Below are positions 10,150 to 20,390 of a stretch of DNA of 64,000 nucleotides, in pieces. The notes beneath the pieces were generated by a model. The model saw only the letters and a list, made by a program, of their open reading frames with translations. It searched no databases and was not told where the DNA came from. Location of the stretch: assembly GCA_030847615.1 (NCBI GenBank), contig JAUMIR010000001.1, positions 443,540,687 through 443,604,686 of the forward strand, read 5' to 3'. Source of the DNA: Gambelia wislizenii. Taxonomy: Eukaryota; Chordata; Lepidosauria; Squamata; Crotaphytidae. Every line of letters begins with the position of its first letter. Position 1 is the first letter of the stretch. The translations under genes were made by a program, and so were the position numbers.

Positions 10150-11301
10150 GGACCTTATCAGACAAGCCCCTCAGTTTTTATGCCAGCAAAAGAATACCCC
10201 CACCACACTTACCTTCTCTCCCAGCAAAAGGCTTCCCCAGCAATGAAGAGGACATGGACGAAACCCCACTCACTTCCTCCATTGAAATCCCACAAGACTT
10301 CATCGTGCAGGAAATTCAAAAATATAATCAAAAATAAAATACAAAAAGTTACAAAATGCACATACACACACACTTCAAAACTTCCAAGTAAACCAGAGAA
10401 GGTTTTAAGAAATGTGTCACTTACCTGGATGTCACGATCTCACCCAAAAGTGTTAGTGCTGGACAGGCCATTGACTCTACATTCATGTGAATTAAATGGC
10501 CCAAGGTTACACATGCCAGCATAAAAGAACCACGGGGGATCTCTTGACAGCTTAAGCCATCAATAAAAAAGGACTGGATTTTGACAAGACATAGGACTTT
10601 TTCAGACCAGCAATTTAATCCGTGGGAGGCACGGAACAGGGTCGGGAAAAAGTCTTCTTTTTAGAAGACATTGACCCTTTTCCTTGTCTCCCCCATCCTC
10701 ATTCTGCATTTCCCTGTGATATTTTCATCATGAGGAAATATCATTTTTGAGCCACCCATTCCATTGCAGTAACAGTATCATGGGTATGTCTGAAAGGTGT
10801 CCGTTCCTCTCCTGCGATGACAGCCGTTGGGGAAAGGTCCGTTCTGGACACTTCCAGGCAGGAATGAGACACCCAGGTAAGTGGCACCCTTCCCCCCCTC
10901 CCCAGATTACTCGTAATTTTTGCAGAGGCTTTAGGTGCTTTGATTTTATTTTTGACAGTTGGGGGGGAATTTTCAAATTTCCCTCCCGCCCGTTCTCTCG
11001 TGAGAACAAGTGGGATTTCAGTTCCCGGTCGTAAAGGCAACCTTAAGACAGCTGCAATTTATGGCCAGCCAGCTTAGGGAGAGGGAGGACATTCCTGCCA
11101 TGGAATAAAGGTAAGTGTTTGATCATTTTCCCTTTATTCCACAGCAGGAATGGGATTGGGGCTTGCGGGACAAGAACAGGGCGTTTGGCCCCATTTGAAA
11201 AAGTCCAGAAATGCAAAAGGGTGACATTGTTTGATCTGTGTGCCCTTCTGCATTTATGTGGTGTTGTTATCATGCCATATTTAGTGTGTCTGATAAAGTC
11301 C
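10150..11301. mobile_element. Harbinger-like nonautonomous DNA element, composite
   Basis: Outer ends GGACCTTATCAGAC (left) and GTCTGATAAAGTCC (right) are inverted repeats flanked by TAA on both sides (10147-10149 and 11302-11304), the 3-bp duplication typical of PIF/Harbinger. Inside, 10270-10450 and the reverse complement of about 10860-11025 both resemble the element at 33500-34095. A further internal end (GGACTTTTTCAGAC at 10594) shows that the structure is composite or foldback. A small hairpin sits at 11095-11148. No transposase coding is visible. Confidence 0.6.
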
Positions 11302-11304
11302 TAA

Positions 11305-12695
11305 TAGTAACAGAAATAGTTACTCACTTTTATATTTGAGTTTTTTCCCATGGACATGTTCACAGACAGAGTAGCCTTATGAACTATCCCAGGGTGTAGC
11401 TATGGTGGGGGGGAGGCAAATTGAAAACATTGCCCCCCCATAAGAATGTTGAACCTCCAAATGAAATTTTCCTTAAGTCCCCAAATTGCTAGCATTGCAG
11501 AGAGTGAGACACTAAAAATCATTCACACTTAGAACACTTATTTGCTGTGTTCACATTCCCTTAGTAACTGTGTCTGTCCCTTTTCTTTGGATGCCTGGAC
11601 TCTATTTCTAAACATTAACCCAAAGCTTTAAATTACTACAATGCTAGAAATTTGGGAACAGAGGTAACATTTTCATGGAGGGGGGAAGAATTCTTATTGG
11701 GGGAGGCAATGCCTTCATTTTGCACACACCCAAAGCTATGTTCAATGTCTCCCATCTTTAAAATGGGGCATCATTTTCTAAGATGTGTTCCTGGAGCATG
11801 TATATATGTGTCATTTGACCCAGAGTTCAGTGGCAACTGGTGGATTCCATGTCAGCAAGACGACAAATCTGCTCTGGGTTTTACTCTGAACTTTGAAAGA
11901 GGTATCCAAGGTGCTGACCTTATTTGGGAAGGATAGGGCTCAGAATTTTGGATAGCCACAAATGCCCCATCTGTGACTGGATTCTAGTTTCCCAAATTAA
12001 GGGGATTCGAGGGAGACCTCACATACTTTAGTGTGGCTGCCACTAGCTACCAGCAGGCAGATAATGACTCAAAGGAACGGGGACTCGGAATGAAAACAGC
12101 CTCCCGCTTCCTCTTATCTTTTGTAGTCTCACAAGATCCCACTACTTCCCATACGTACTCTGTGACATTTTGAAGACACTTTCAAGAATTCAGGTGTCAT
12201 CTATTGTCATTGTTCTCCTAAAAAACAGCTCAGTACCAAAAACTTAATTAGTTTTCAAACTGGGACAGAAATTATTCTAGCGATTTTCTCCTTCTCCTTC
12301 TCGGGAAATGAATACTCAGAATAAAACAGTTACCTCGCTTTGCCCCTGCCTAACATACTGTGACATTTCAATTACAGAGAATTTTTTTTCTCAACCACAT
12401 ACCTTCTGTCTTCATTCTATAATAAGTTCCTATCCTGCAGCATTCAGACACCCTGTAAAGCAAAGTAGATTATTGAAGCAGAAGTGTCTCTAGCAAGTAT
12501 AACTATTCCAATAAATAGCTTCCCACTGTTGGTATAACTATCCTCTAGAGGCTCACATTAGGGTAGAACTCCACAGAAAGAAAATGACATCTGGTAGGAA
12601 GTTCATTAATGCTGAACACTTTGGATACTCTTTACTATGTGCAAATCTTCAAGCAGTTCCATTTTTCTGTCAGCTTTTTTGCCCAGAGTAGCAGA
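11305..12695. other. No feature recognised
   Basis: Unassigned; no recognised coding or terminal repeats. Two G-rich phrases, near 11405 and 11675, give local strand asymmetry only. Confidence 0.45.
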
Positions 12696-12699
12696 TTTT

Positions 12700-13205
12700 G
12701 TTGTTGCTAACTGCTGTCTTGTCAATTTTGACTTACGATGACTCTCTGAATAAGAGACCCCCAAGTCAGGTGTCATCAACAGATCTTCCAAACTTAGGGC
12801 AGATACGGCTTCCTTGACCAAGTCTATCTATCTATAATGTGGTCTTCTTCTTTTCTTACTGCCTTCTACCTTACCAAGCATTATCCTCTTTCCTAGTGAG
12901 TCATGTCTTCCCATGAGATGTCCAAAGTATGACAGCCTCAGTTTAGTCATCTTGGCTTCTAGGGAGGATTCAAGCTTGATTTGCTCTAATACCTACTGAT
13001 TTGACTTTTTGGCAATCCAGGGTATCCACAGAACTCTCCTCCAACACCATATTTCAGATGAGTTGGTTTTCTTCCTATCAGCTTTCTTCACTGTCTGGCT
13101 TTTACAACCATACATAGAAACAGGATGGCATGGACAATCCTAGTATTCAATGATATATACATTTGAAGATCTTGTCTATCCTTCATAGCCACCCTTCCAG
13201 GTCCT
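12700..13205 (-). mobile_element. RTE/BovB-like LINE 3' fragment
   Basis: Plus-strand phrases 'gtcatgtcttcccatgagat', 'atgtccaaagtatgacagcc', 'catcttggcttctagggagg' and 'ttcttcactgtctggctttt' are characteristic of the RT C-terminal and 3' region of RTE-type LINEs in squamates, read on the minus strand. Reading frames are fully broken. The assignment is by remembered resemblance. Confidence 0.5.
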
Positions 13206-13209
13206 ACAG

Positions 13210-13650
13210 CTCATCCACATATAATGTGGATTGCTGTGCATTAACACAAAATTGCAGCAGCATCCATTCGTCTTCACAGTATTTTGGCAAAATTGTTGGT
13301 ATGCGAAGCTATCTGTGTTTGAAGTTCACATGGAGGCATGCCTGCAAATCAAGATGGTGGCCACGAGTGAATGACTTGCATTTTTGTTCTCCACAAATTG
13401 CCGCCACTGCACAAGTTTTTTTAACTTTAAATTTAAGGTGCACAAGTGTGACCTTCTGCTTAAAAAACCTGTTTGGTCACCTTGCCACTGAAAAATGTGC
13501 ACAATTGCTACCAGGAAACTCAAAAATGGCATTTCTGGCAACTTTGATTTTGGCAAGCCTACCCACCCCCTGTGCATGTCCAACTAATCAGCTTTTGGCT
13601 TCTAGAATGCACAGCAATGTGAATCGGTTGTCCTAATAAGCACTAATGCA
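13210..13650. mobile_element. DNA element of the 'GTTGTCTATA' family, copy 1 (partial)
   Basis: Shares a colinear series of motifs with 56493-57133: 'aatgtggatt', 'gaagctatctg', 'ggcatgcctgc', 'aatcaagatggtgg', 'cacaattgctac', 'ccaactaatcagctttt' and 'aatgcacagca'. Its left end, and the right end carrying the terminal inverted repeat, are not identifiable. Noncoding. Confidence 0.55.
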
Positions 13651-13662
13651 AAAGGTTACAAA

Positions 13663-13775
13663 GGACTTTTTCGGACGGGGTTTTGCAGCACTAGCAGCCT
13701 CGTCCCCGTTGCGAGGCTGCTGTGCTGCAGGGCGTCCCTTTCGGATGATGCTCTCCTTAGTTCCAAAAGCTAAAG
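13663..13775. repeat. Hairpin next to a Harbinger-like end
   Basis: GGACTTTTTCGGACGGGG at 13663 matches the terminal sequence of the Harbinger-like elements at 10150 and 31907. It is followed at about 13685-13731 by a strong hairpin: 'agcagcctcg', a 9-base loop, then 'cgaggctgct', with stem extension through gcagcac/gtgctgc. No matching right terminus is clear, so this may be a truncated MITE. Confidence 0.5.
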
Positions 13776-13959
13776 GTTTGCAGGACCCAAGTAAAACTGC
13801 TGTCAATTGTATGAGCAGACTTTCCGAAATATTCAAACAATATTCAGACATGATTGACTGTACCTCAGAATAGTGTGCCTGAGCCTTGGGGCCTATTTTT
13901 ATAGGAGTGTTCCATCCTCATATACAGGTTCTCTTTCTGTAATCTCCATGCCAGCTCCT

Positions 13960-14251
13960 CCAAAGTTAGTGGTCCTTCAAGCTTTGGCCCCAGAGAAAAA
14001 TAAGAAAGACTTTTGGCCTCAGGATAATTGTCTGCTAAATACAGACCACCTCTGGCACTGCTTGGTAGCCAAACTCCCCAGAGTTTTTACCATGCCCCAG
14101 CTGCTGTGCTCCACTGTTTTGCACACAGGAAAGGAAGGAATGTTAGCTGTTTTAAATCAGAATTGGTATGTTTCAAATTTTCCCATTTTTATAACTGACC
14201 ACTGTGTTTGCTGCCTAATTGTCAAAAATATAATGGGGAAAAATCTGTTTC
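13960..14251 (+). pseudogene. Endogenous retrovirus pol remnant (integrase N-terminal region?)
   Basis: Open reading frame ending at 14256 in which the segment from about 14090 resembles the N-terminal zinc-binding region of retroviral integrase: a His-bearing segment, then an aromatic 'NQNWYV' block, then a cysteine cluster (DHCVCC). It adjoins an LTR directly, so the rest of pol and all of env are absent. The assignment rests on motif order only. Defective. Confidence 0.4.
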
Positions 14252-14677
14252 TGTAACCAGCAGGTACAGAAGAGAACCTAATGAGTGGGCTGAAGGGTTA
14301 AGCTTAGGAAAGCAAAAGGTCTAATGGGCATGTATATTTCTATATGATTTTTGCAAGATATGCATACATCTATGCCATGACTAACTTACTAGAAATTTCT
14401 GTAATGTTTTTGGAAACCATATGTGCTGACTCCATCACTAGGTGGTTATATAAAAGTAAGCTATAAAAATGTTATAAAGTTCTTTTGTCTTGCCTCTCTC
14501 TTAGCATCTAAGGGTACCTCTGTGCTGGTAGGGACTGTACACACATAATAAAGCTTGGCTTTGCTGATCAGTCACCCTGTCCTGTGCTTCCTTGGAGTCC
14601 CGCCAAGATCAGACCTTGGGGAAGGTCTTTTGATTTGGCTAAAGACAGGCTCTTGCCTTGTTCTTTTTCCCCACACA
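14252..14677 (+). mobile_element. ERV-like LTR
   Basis: Begins TGTAACC and ends ...CCCCACACA. It carries TATATAAAAG at 14447-14456 and AATAAA at 14547-14552 with the ~100-bp spacing typical of an LTR, then a GC-richer U5-like stretch. It follows a pol-like segment, as a 3' LTR would. No target duplication is evident, so both ends are approximate. Confidence 0.6.
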
Positions 14678-14679
14678 AT

Positions 14680-16490
14680 CTATATCTGCTTTAATTTCAG
14701 CAAGTTACCTTGAGTGTGAGTTCTGAAGAAAAGGTGGAATAATGATAACAACAACAGTGAATCAGAGCTTGGAAATTATTTTAAGTAACATGTTAGAATT
14801 AGTTATTACTTTTTAGAAAGTAGCACATTGCTCAACACTCAGCATATTAATGAAACATTAGTTTTTAGTTCCTCCTCCTCTACCTCCTATTCTTTCCAAA
14901 AGACTAGTTTGAAATAGGGGGGGAAATGACCTAAACCTTCTAAAATTATCTACCAAAAGACAACATTTTAGAAATAATGAGTAAATACTATTCACTACAC
15001 AGGAAAAAAGGTAACGCCATCTATCTATCTATACACCTATCTATATGATGCCTTTCTTGCAGAGTGGGACTCATTGCCAATTGTTACAATGGCAGAATTA
15101 AGTTGTTATGTTCACATTATTGTAAAAAATAATTGTAACTTCCTGGAGTGGAGCTGGAGGTGCTCTCCTTGCATGAAAGCCTACTTAGGGGCTGCTTGCA
15201 TGGAGGGGTGGTGCTGGTTATTAGTTGTACCTCCACCCTCCAATATGACATCCCTGTTACTATCTTGGTTCCAGTGTTTGCTCAAAGACCATAACATTGG
15301 GGATTTCCATGCATGCCATAGGGCCTCTAAATTTGGAGGGTGAGTGCTACGGCAGGTTGGGGGGGCTATTGCTGTTATCTCAGTCATCAACATCTTGTGA
15401 CCTACAGTTGATAGTTGGATGAGTATCAAGCACCTGGCAAGCCAGGGACCCTCATGCTTTTCTCTCTGCGTCATCCCTGAAATCATATATCCAGCTGCTC
15501 CCCACTTTGGGGATACCACAATACCACCTGATCCTTGCCCCCACAGTTGTACAAAAGTATGATTGAACTATAGACCATTGAAAAGAATGGGGGACTGGGA
15601 AAATCACCTCCTAGAAGTGTGTCACTGACATAGATCATATAATATTTATGTGACTCATGGCACTGTAAAATGAAACACTTTAAGCAGTCAGGATAAAATA
15701 TTTCTTCAGAATACAGCCAGAAATATAGCATTAGTCTGTGTAAAGTCAGTTTAGAGATAAAAAGATGTCAAATTTTTGTCACTATCCAATATAGGTGACT
15801 TGAAAAGCTTCAATGAAGTTGAAATATCTATTCTATTACCTGCAGTTTGTACTGTAAACTGGAAAGATAGTGCCCTCTGGTGAAACAGCTTCAACTAACT
15901 GGGTATCCTAGTTATTTGATAAATCTTTCACCAGCCTGCTTGCAGTGTGGGGAAGTCCTATTCTATACAGAACTGTTCTCGTACTGTAGTTTTTAACTGA
16001 TCTGTATATTTTAAGAAATGTCTCTGCTTTAACTTAAGCAAATGAAGGCCTCATTGATAACCTCTTCCAAGCCTACATAAAAACAGACTTGGAAATTTTA
16101 CTTTTTTGGTTTACAGCTCTCAGACCAGCCCCCCCCCTCCTGCCCCACAAACTAACCACTGGCCATGCTAGTTGGGGGATTCTGAACTTATAATCCAAAG
16201 GTGGTAAATGTGAATGCTGATGAATACCAAAAAATCAATGGTTTTGCATTGCAATCTCCCCCTGAAGTTCATTTACTCCAAAGTAGCGACTTTTCAGTCA
16301 ACTACAGAGAATCCTTGGAGGTTGAAATGCCCCCCAACAGTATCTATTGTCATTTCAATTTTGTAGATCAGGTTTCAATATGGCATTGGTAAGATAATTA
16401 ACCTATAGCATTTTAATATTGCTTCTTGTACTTTATGCATGTTGTTTTCCTCTGACTTGACTGTTTGTTGTTCACTGTCTGCATTGTTCT
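14680..16490. other. No major feature; short (CTAT)n at ~15019-15046
   Basis: Unassigned sequence with one short CTAT-type microsatellite and no recognised coding region. The 112-codon minus-strand frame at 15181-15519 has no family resemblance. Confidence 0.45.
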
Positions 16491-16492
16491 CA

Positions 16493-16520
16493 TATATATA
16501 TATATATATACACACACACA
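16493..16520. repeat. (TA)n(CA)n microsatellite
   Basis: Dinucleotide run immediately preceding the 5'-truncated LINE at 16519. Confidence 0.9.
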
Positions 16521-17338
16521 TTGCCGTCGGCAAATCTGTGCTCAAGTCCGTTCAGCAGTTCACCTACCTGGGAAGCATCATCTCCTCAGATGCCAAGTTT
16601 GACAAAGAGATCGATCACAGATTAGCAAAGGCATATAGTGCTTTTGGAAGACTTCACAAAAGAGTCTGGAGCAATAAACACCTGAGGCAAAGCACAAAAA
16701 TCAGTGTGTATAGAGCCATCGTACTGTCTATCCTCCTTTATGGATCTGAAACATGGGTCACCTATCGCCACCACCTACGACTCCTCGAGCGCTTTCATCA
16801 GCGCTGCCTACACACAATCCTAAATATACACTGGACTGACTATGTGACGAATGTTGCTGTCCTTGAGCAAGCAGGGATCACCAGCATTGAGGCCATGATA
16901 TTGAGAACACAGCTGCGCTGGGCAGGGCACGTTTCTAGGATGGAGGACCATCGCCTCCCAAAAATACTACTCTACGGTGAACTCGCCACGGGTAAGAGGG
17001 GCGCTCCAAAAAAGTGATACAAAGACTCCCTGAAACAACATCTCAGGCTTGGCCAAATTGATCACCAACAGTGGTCCGCCCTGGCCTCACATCGGGAGGC
17101 ATGGAGACGCACTATCCACAATGCTGCAGCCTTATTTGAGAACTCATGCCGAACAAGTCTTGAAGAGAAACGACAACGCAGAAAGAATCACAACCCAAAA
17201 ACATCACCCAAGGAGACCTTCTGCTGTGCTTTTTGCAACCAGACTTGTTTATCTCGGATTGGCCTTTTTAGTCATCAGCGCGCTTGCAGAAAGCGCGGGA
17301 TGAGTCCTTCCTGAATCTTCGTATGCGAAGAAAAGCCA
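16519..17338 (+). mobile_element. LINE 3' end (same family as 47040-50750)
   Basis: Reads from the end of the RT domain: 'VLKSVQQFTYLGSIIS', 'LLYGSETWVTYRHHLRLLE', 'RWAGHVSRMEDHRLPK' and 'KRGAPKK', then a stop at about 17017. After a frame change comes a C-terminal zinc-finger-like block C-x2-C...H-x3-C (CAFC...HQRAC). The 3' UTR is very short and contains a CTTCG/CGAAG stem. It ends in CCAG and CA repeats, as the 47-kb copy ends in CA/CT repeats. 5' truncated. Confidence 0.85.
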
Positions 17339-17348
17339 GCCAGCCAGC

Positions 17349-17350
<2 letters not shown>

Positions 17351-17381
<31 letters not shown>
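17351..17381. repeat. (CA)n microsatellite at LINE 3' terminus
   Basis: CA run following the (CCAG)n tail of the LINE. The 34.1- and 47.0-kb copies of this LINE also end next to simple repeats, so this is probably part of the element's 3' tail. Confidence 0.9.
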
Positions 17382-17382
<1 letters not shown>

Positions 17383-17464
17383 ACTCAAGACACCACTTCA
17401 TGTACATGATGATGCAAGCTACAGTCCACAAAAGTTTATGCCAAAAACATGTTAGTCTTTGAGG

Positions 17465-17599
17465 CAGTGGTTCTCAGACTCTGGCTATCCAGATATTTTA
17501 GACTTCACCTCCCAGAATCCCTGATAATTGGCCATGTTGGCTGGAATTTCTAGGCATAGGGGACCAAAGCATTTAAAGGACAAGAGTTGGAAAACACTG
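17465..17599. mobile_element. hAT MITE
   Basis: 135-bp element with ends CAGTGGTTCTCAGACT... and ...AAAACACTG and foldback interior. Eight-base flanks CTTTGAGG and CTTTGAGA (17457-17464 and 17600-17607) form an 8-bp target duplication with one mismatch, the hallmark of hAT elements. Noncoding. Confidence 0.8.
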
Positions 17600-17937
17600 C
17601 TTTGAGATAACACACTCATTTCCACTTCAGTTCTCACTTTCTCACATTTTCTGTCTTTTCCTCCTTCCTCCTCTACTCCTCCATATATCTCTGATCTCAT
17701 CTGATTCTTTCTCTCTGCTTTTTCACCATGTGTCACTCTTCCTTCACTGCCTTCCTCTTGACTTGTCCATCACACATCATTCTTTTCCCCATCTCATTTG
17801 CTGCACAGTCCAGCCTTCTTTCCTGTATGCACCATGAGACAATGTGCCATTGGCTTTATCTTCCTTTTCCTTCCTCCCTCCTGTTCTTTGCTGTCCAATA
17901 TACTTGCTACTCTCTGCCACAGCTGCTGCCACCAGCC
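17600..17937. other. Pyrimidine-rich stretch, no feature
   Basis: C/T-rich sequence without recognisable element. The open frames on both strands are due to composition. Confidence 0.5.
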
Positions 17938-18156
17938 ATTTGGTTAGTTTTGGCCCAGCTCTCAAATCTGTTATGATCATTTTAAATTCTAATCCTGTCC
18001 TCTGGGGTATTAGCTACCCCTCCTAATTTGGTGTCATCTGGAGATTTGATAAGCGTACCCTCTATTCCCCCATCCAAGTCATTTCTAAAGATGTTGAATA
18101 GCACTGGGTCCAAGATAGAACCTGTGGCACCCCATGTCATGCACTGGTTTCTCCAT
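17938..18156 (-). mobile_element. CR1 LINE, RT-domain fragment
   Basis: Minus-strand reading gives 'LDPVLFNIF', '[13 protein letters not shown]' and '[18 protein letters not shown]', covering the CR1 RT catalytic block (ADDTK, here PDDTK) and what follows. It sits immediately downstream of the 3' tail of the next CR1 and so is a separate copy, perhaps the target into which the other inserted. Confidence 0.75.
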
Positions 18157-18903
18157 AGAATCATAGAATTGTAGAGTTGGAAGAGACCACGAGGGCCATC
18201 CAGTCCAACCCCCTGCCACGCAGGAAATCACTATCAAAGCATCCCTGAACAGATGGCCATCCAGCCTCTGTTTAAAGACCTCCAAAGAAGGAGACCCCAC
18301 CACACTCCGAGGGAGTGTGTTCCACTGCCGAATAGCTCTTACTGTCAAAAAGTTCCTCCTAATGTCGAGGTGGAATCTCTGTTCCTGGAGCTTGCATTCG
18401 TTGCTCCGTGTTCCAGTCTCTGGAGCAGCAGAAAACAAGCCTGCTCCATCCTCAACGTGACACCCCTTCAAATACTTAAACAGGGCTATCATATCACCCC
18501 TTAACCGTCTTTTTTTCAGGCTAAACATACCCAGCTCTCTAAGTCTCTCCTCATAAGGCATGGTTTCCAGACCTTTCACCATTTTAGTTGCCCTCCTCTG
18601 GACACGCTCCAATTTGTCAATATCCTTTTTGAATTGTGGTGCCCAGAACTGGACACAGTATTCCAGGTGAGGCCTGACCAAGGCAGAATAGAACGGCACT
18701 ATTACTTCCCTTGATCTGGACACTATACTTCTATTGATGCAGCCCAAAATCGCATTGGCCTTTTTAGCTGCCGCATCACACTGTTGACTCATGTTCAACT
18801 TGTGGTCTACTAGGACTCCTAGATCCCTTTCACACGTGGTCTCATTCAGTCAGGTCTCCCCCATCCTATATCTATGCATTTCATTTTTCTGCCCTAAGTG
18901 CAG
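18157..18903 (-). mobile_element. CR1 LINE 3' end
   Basis: 747 bp, tail 'atagaatcatagaatt' at 18157 on the plus strand. The minus-strand frame is open over the ORF2 C-terminus: '[19 protein letters not shown]', '[19 protein letters not shown]' and '[15 protein letters not shown]', ending near '[12 protein letters not shown]'. It is 5' truncated at about 18903 and the best preserved CR1 3' end in the window. The open frame runs through the tail into the downstream fragment. Confidence 0.9.
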
Positions 18904-20086
18904 TGACAAGTAGTTTCAGAGTTAAAAACTGAAAACTTTATTGTCACAGTAATCCAAAGAGCTAACCCTACAAGTTCATTGCTCTGAATGAAACCTAACA
19001 AGCAGTATACTAAAAGCATTCTACAATCTACAAAATCTGATGGGCTATACAGTCATTGACTATCCATCATCCCCACTCTCAGTTCCCACCATACTTGGGC
19101 TCAGCCCACTTTTCCCAGAGCTGAGTCCAGGTGCTGGTCTTATCATAGTTACAGACACAGAGGTCATACTCCCTTTCTACAGTTAGATTACATACGTGCT
19201 AATTTGTACAGTGGAATGCAAATACTATTAGCCAGAAAGTGATACAACAGAACTGAATTTGGCAGGGAAAGGTCACATCTGGGACTGATGCTGACACCTC
19301 ATTAGTCACTTCTGTCTCTTCTCTGTCATTTAATATAATTAATATTAATGTATATATTCCCATTTTTGCTTAAACCTACCAGATTGTTATACATTTTCAG
19401 TTACTCTTCTATGAGATTTGCATTTTGCCTCCATTTGTCTTTGTAGAAATAATCTTTTATAAGTTATAAAAAAGATACAAAATTTTATAATGTAGCTGTG
19501 TGATTTAATCTGTATCAGAGAATATGACATATAGTTTATGGTTGGCCACCTTTTTTAATTTGTAGCCCTGAACCTGCACATGATTAAGAGCACACACACA
19601 CAAAACCCCTAACTTTGCAAACATTAACTTACATATTTATCATTAGAAACCAGTGTAGCCAAGTAACAGCCCAAATATTTATAAATGAAAACAGCAACAT
19701 AGATTCTGTGGGTATATACTCAGTGATTGATTGTGTGTGTGCACACGCATGCATGCACACATGTATGTATATACTGGATAGATTAATATCAAGAAGTTCA
19801 TGGACTGAAAGTCTCCAGTTCCCTCCTGTACTCCTATGAGTCTAGAGGGCCTGATCCACTCAGTTCCTGCTCCATTTAGGTTCAAAGGATCCATTGAAGG
19901 AAGACTAAGCCATTGAGAGTACATGGTATAGCTTCACAGGAGTTATGAAGCATAGGTGGAAGATCTGTTAGGAAAGGTGTGGTGCCTACATATTACATGC
20001 TAAACATCCCCTGTAAGAGCAGATGCACCATAATTTACTGGACTATCTCTGAGGTCAAAAGAGGTTTTCACTGAGTTCGCTAATAC
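18904..20086. other. No feature recognised
   Basis: Unassigned, AT-rich. It includes short (CA)n-like patches near 19592 and a 'tgtgtgtgcacacgcatgca' purine/pyrimidine alternation near 19733-19760. No recognised coding. Confidence 0.45.
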
Positions 20087-20088
20087 AG

Positions 20089-20222
20089 GGATTGGGAATG
20101 TGTGGCTCTTCAAATGCTATTGGACAACAACTTCCATCATTCCTCCTCATTGGCTGTATGGTTTGGGTTGATGAGGGTTAGAGTTCAACACCATCATGTT
20201 TTCAACAGCACATTCCCCATCC
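20089..20222. mobile_element. Foldback hAT-like MITE, diverged
   Basis: Inverted ends CAGGGATTGGGAATGTG and (right, inverted) CAGGGATGGGGAATGTG, with 'acaacttcc' and 'agttcaacacc' in the arms. Terminal CAG is typical of hAT. Expected 8-bp flanks do not match, so the copy is old or mis-bounded. Confidence 0.6.
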
Positions 20223-20390
20223 CTGCTCTGTCAAAAACACTCTTTGTCCAAAAATCATGACTATACAACTAATTTTTACATTAATCTGTAAATTAATGTA
20301 AAGATCAAGCAAAGGACATATCCTTAAACTGATGAAGAAAAATTCTTCTGGTTTACTACTTTTCCGGTTCTAATTTCCTTATTAGCTATA

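Noticed and set aside
11111..11144. Splice-site-like GTAAGT ... TTCCACAG pair suggesting a mini-intron
   Set aside because: Only 34 bp apart, and both lie in the arms of a hairpin (tggaataaag / ctttattcca) of the DNA element; too short for a vertebrate intron.
13163..13636. 157-codon plus-strand open frame as a host exon
   Set aside because: It lies in a dispersed DNA element that recurs at 51.6 and 56.5 kb, where the frame is not kept.
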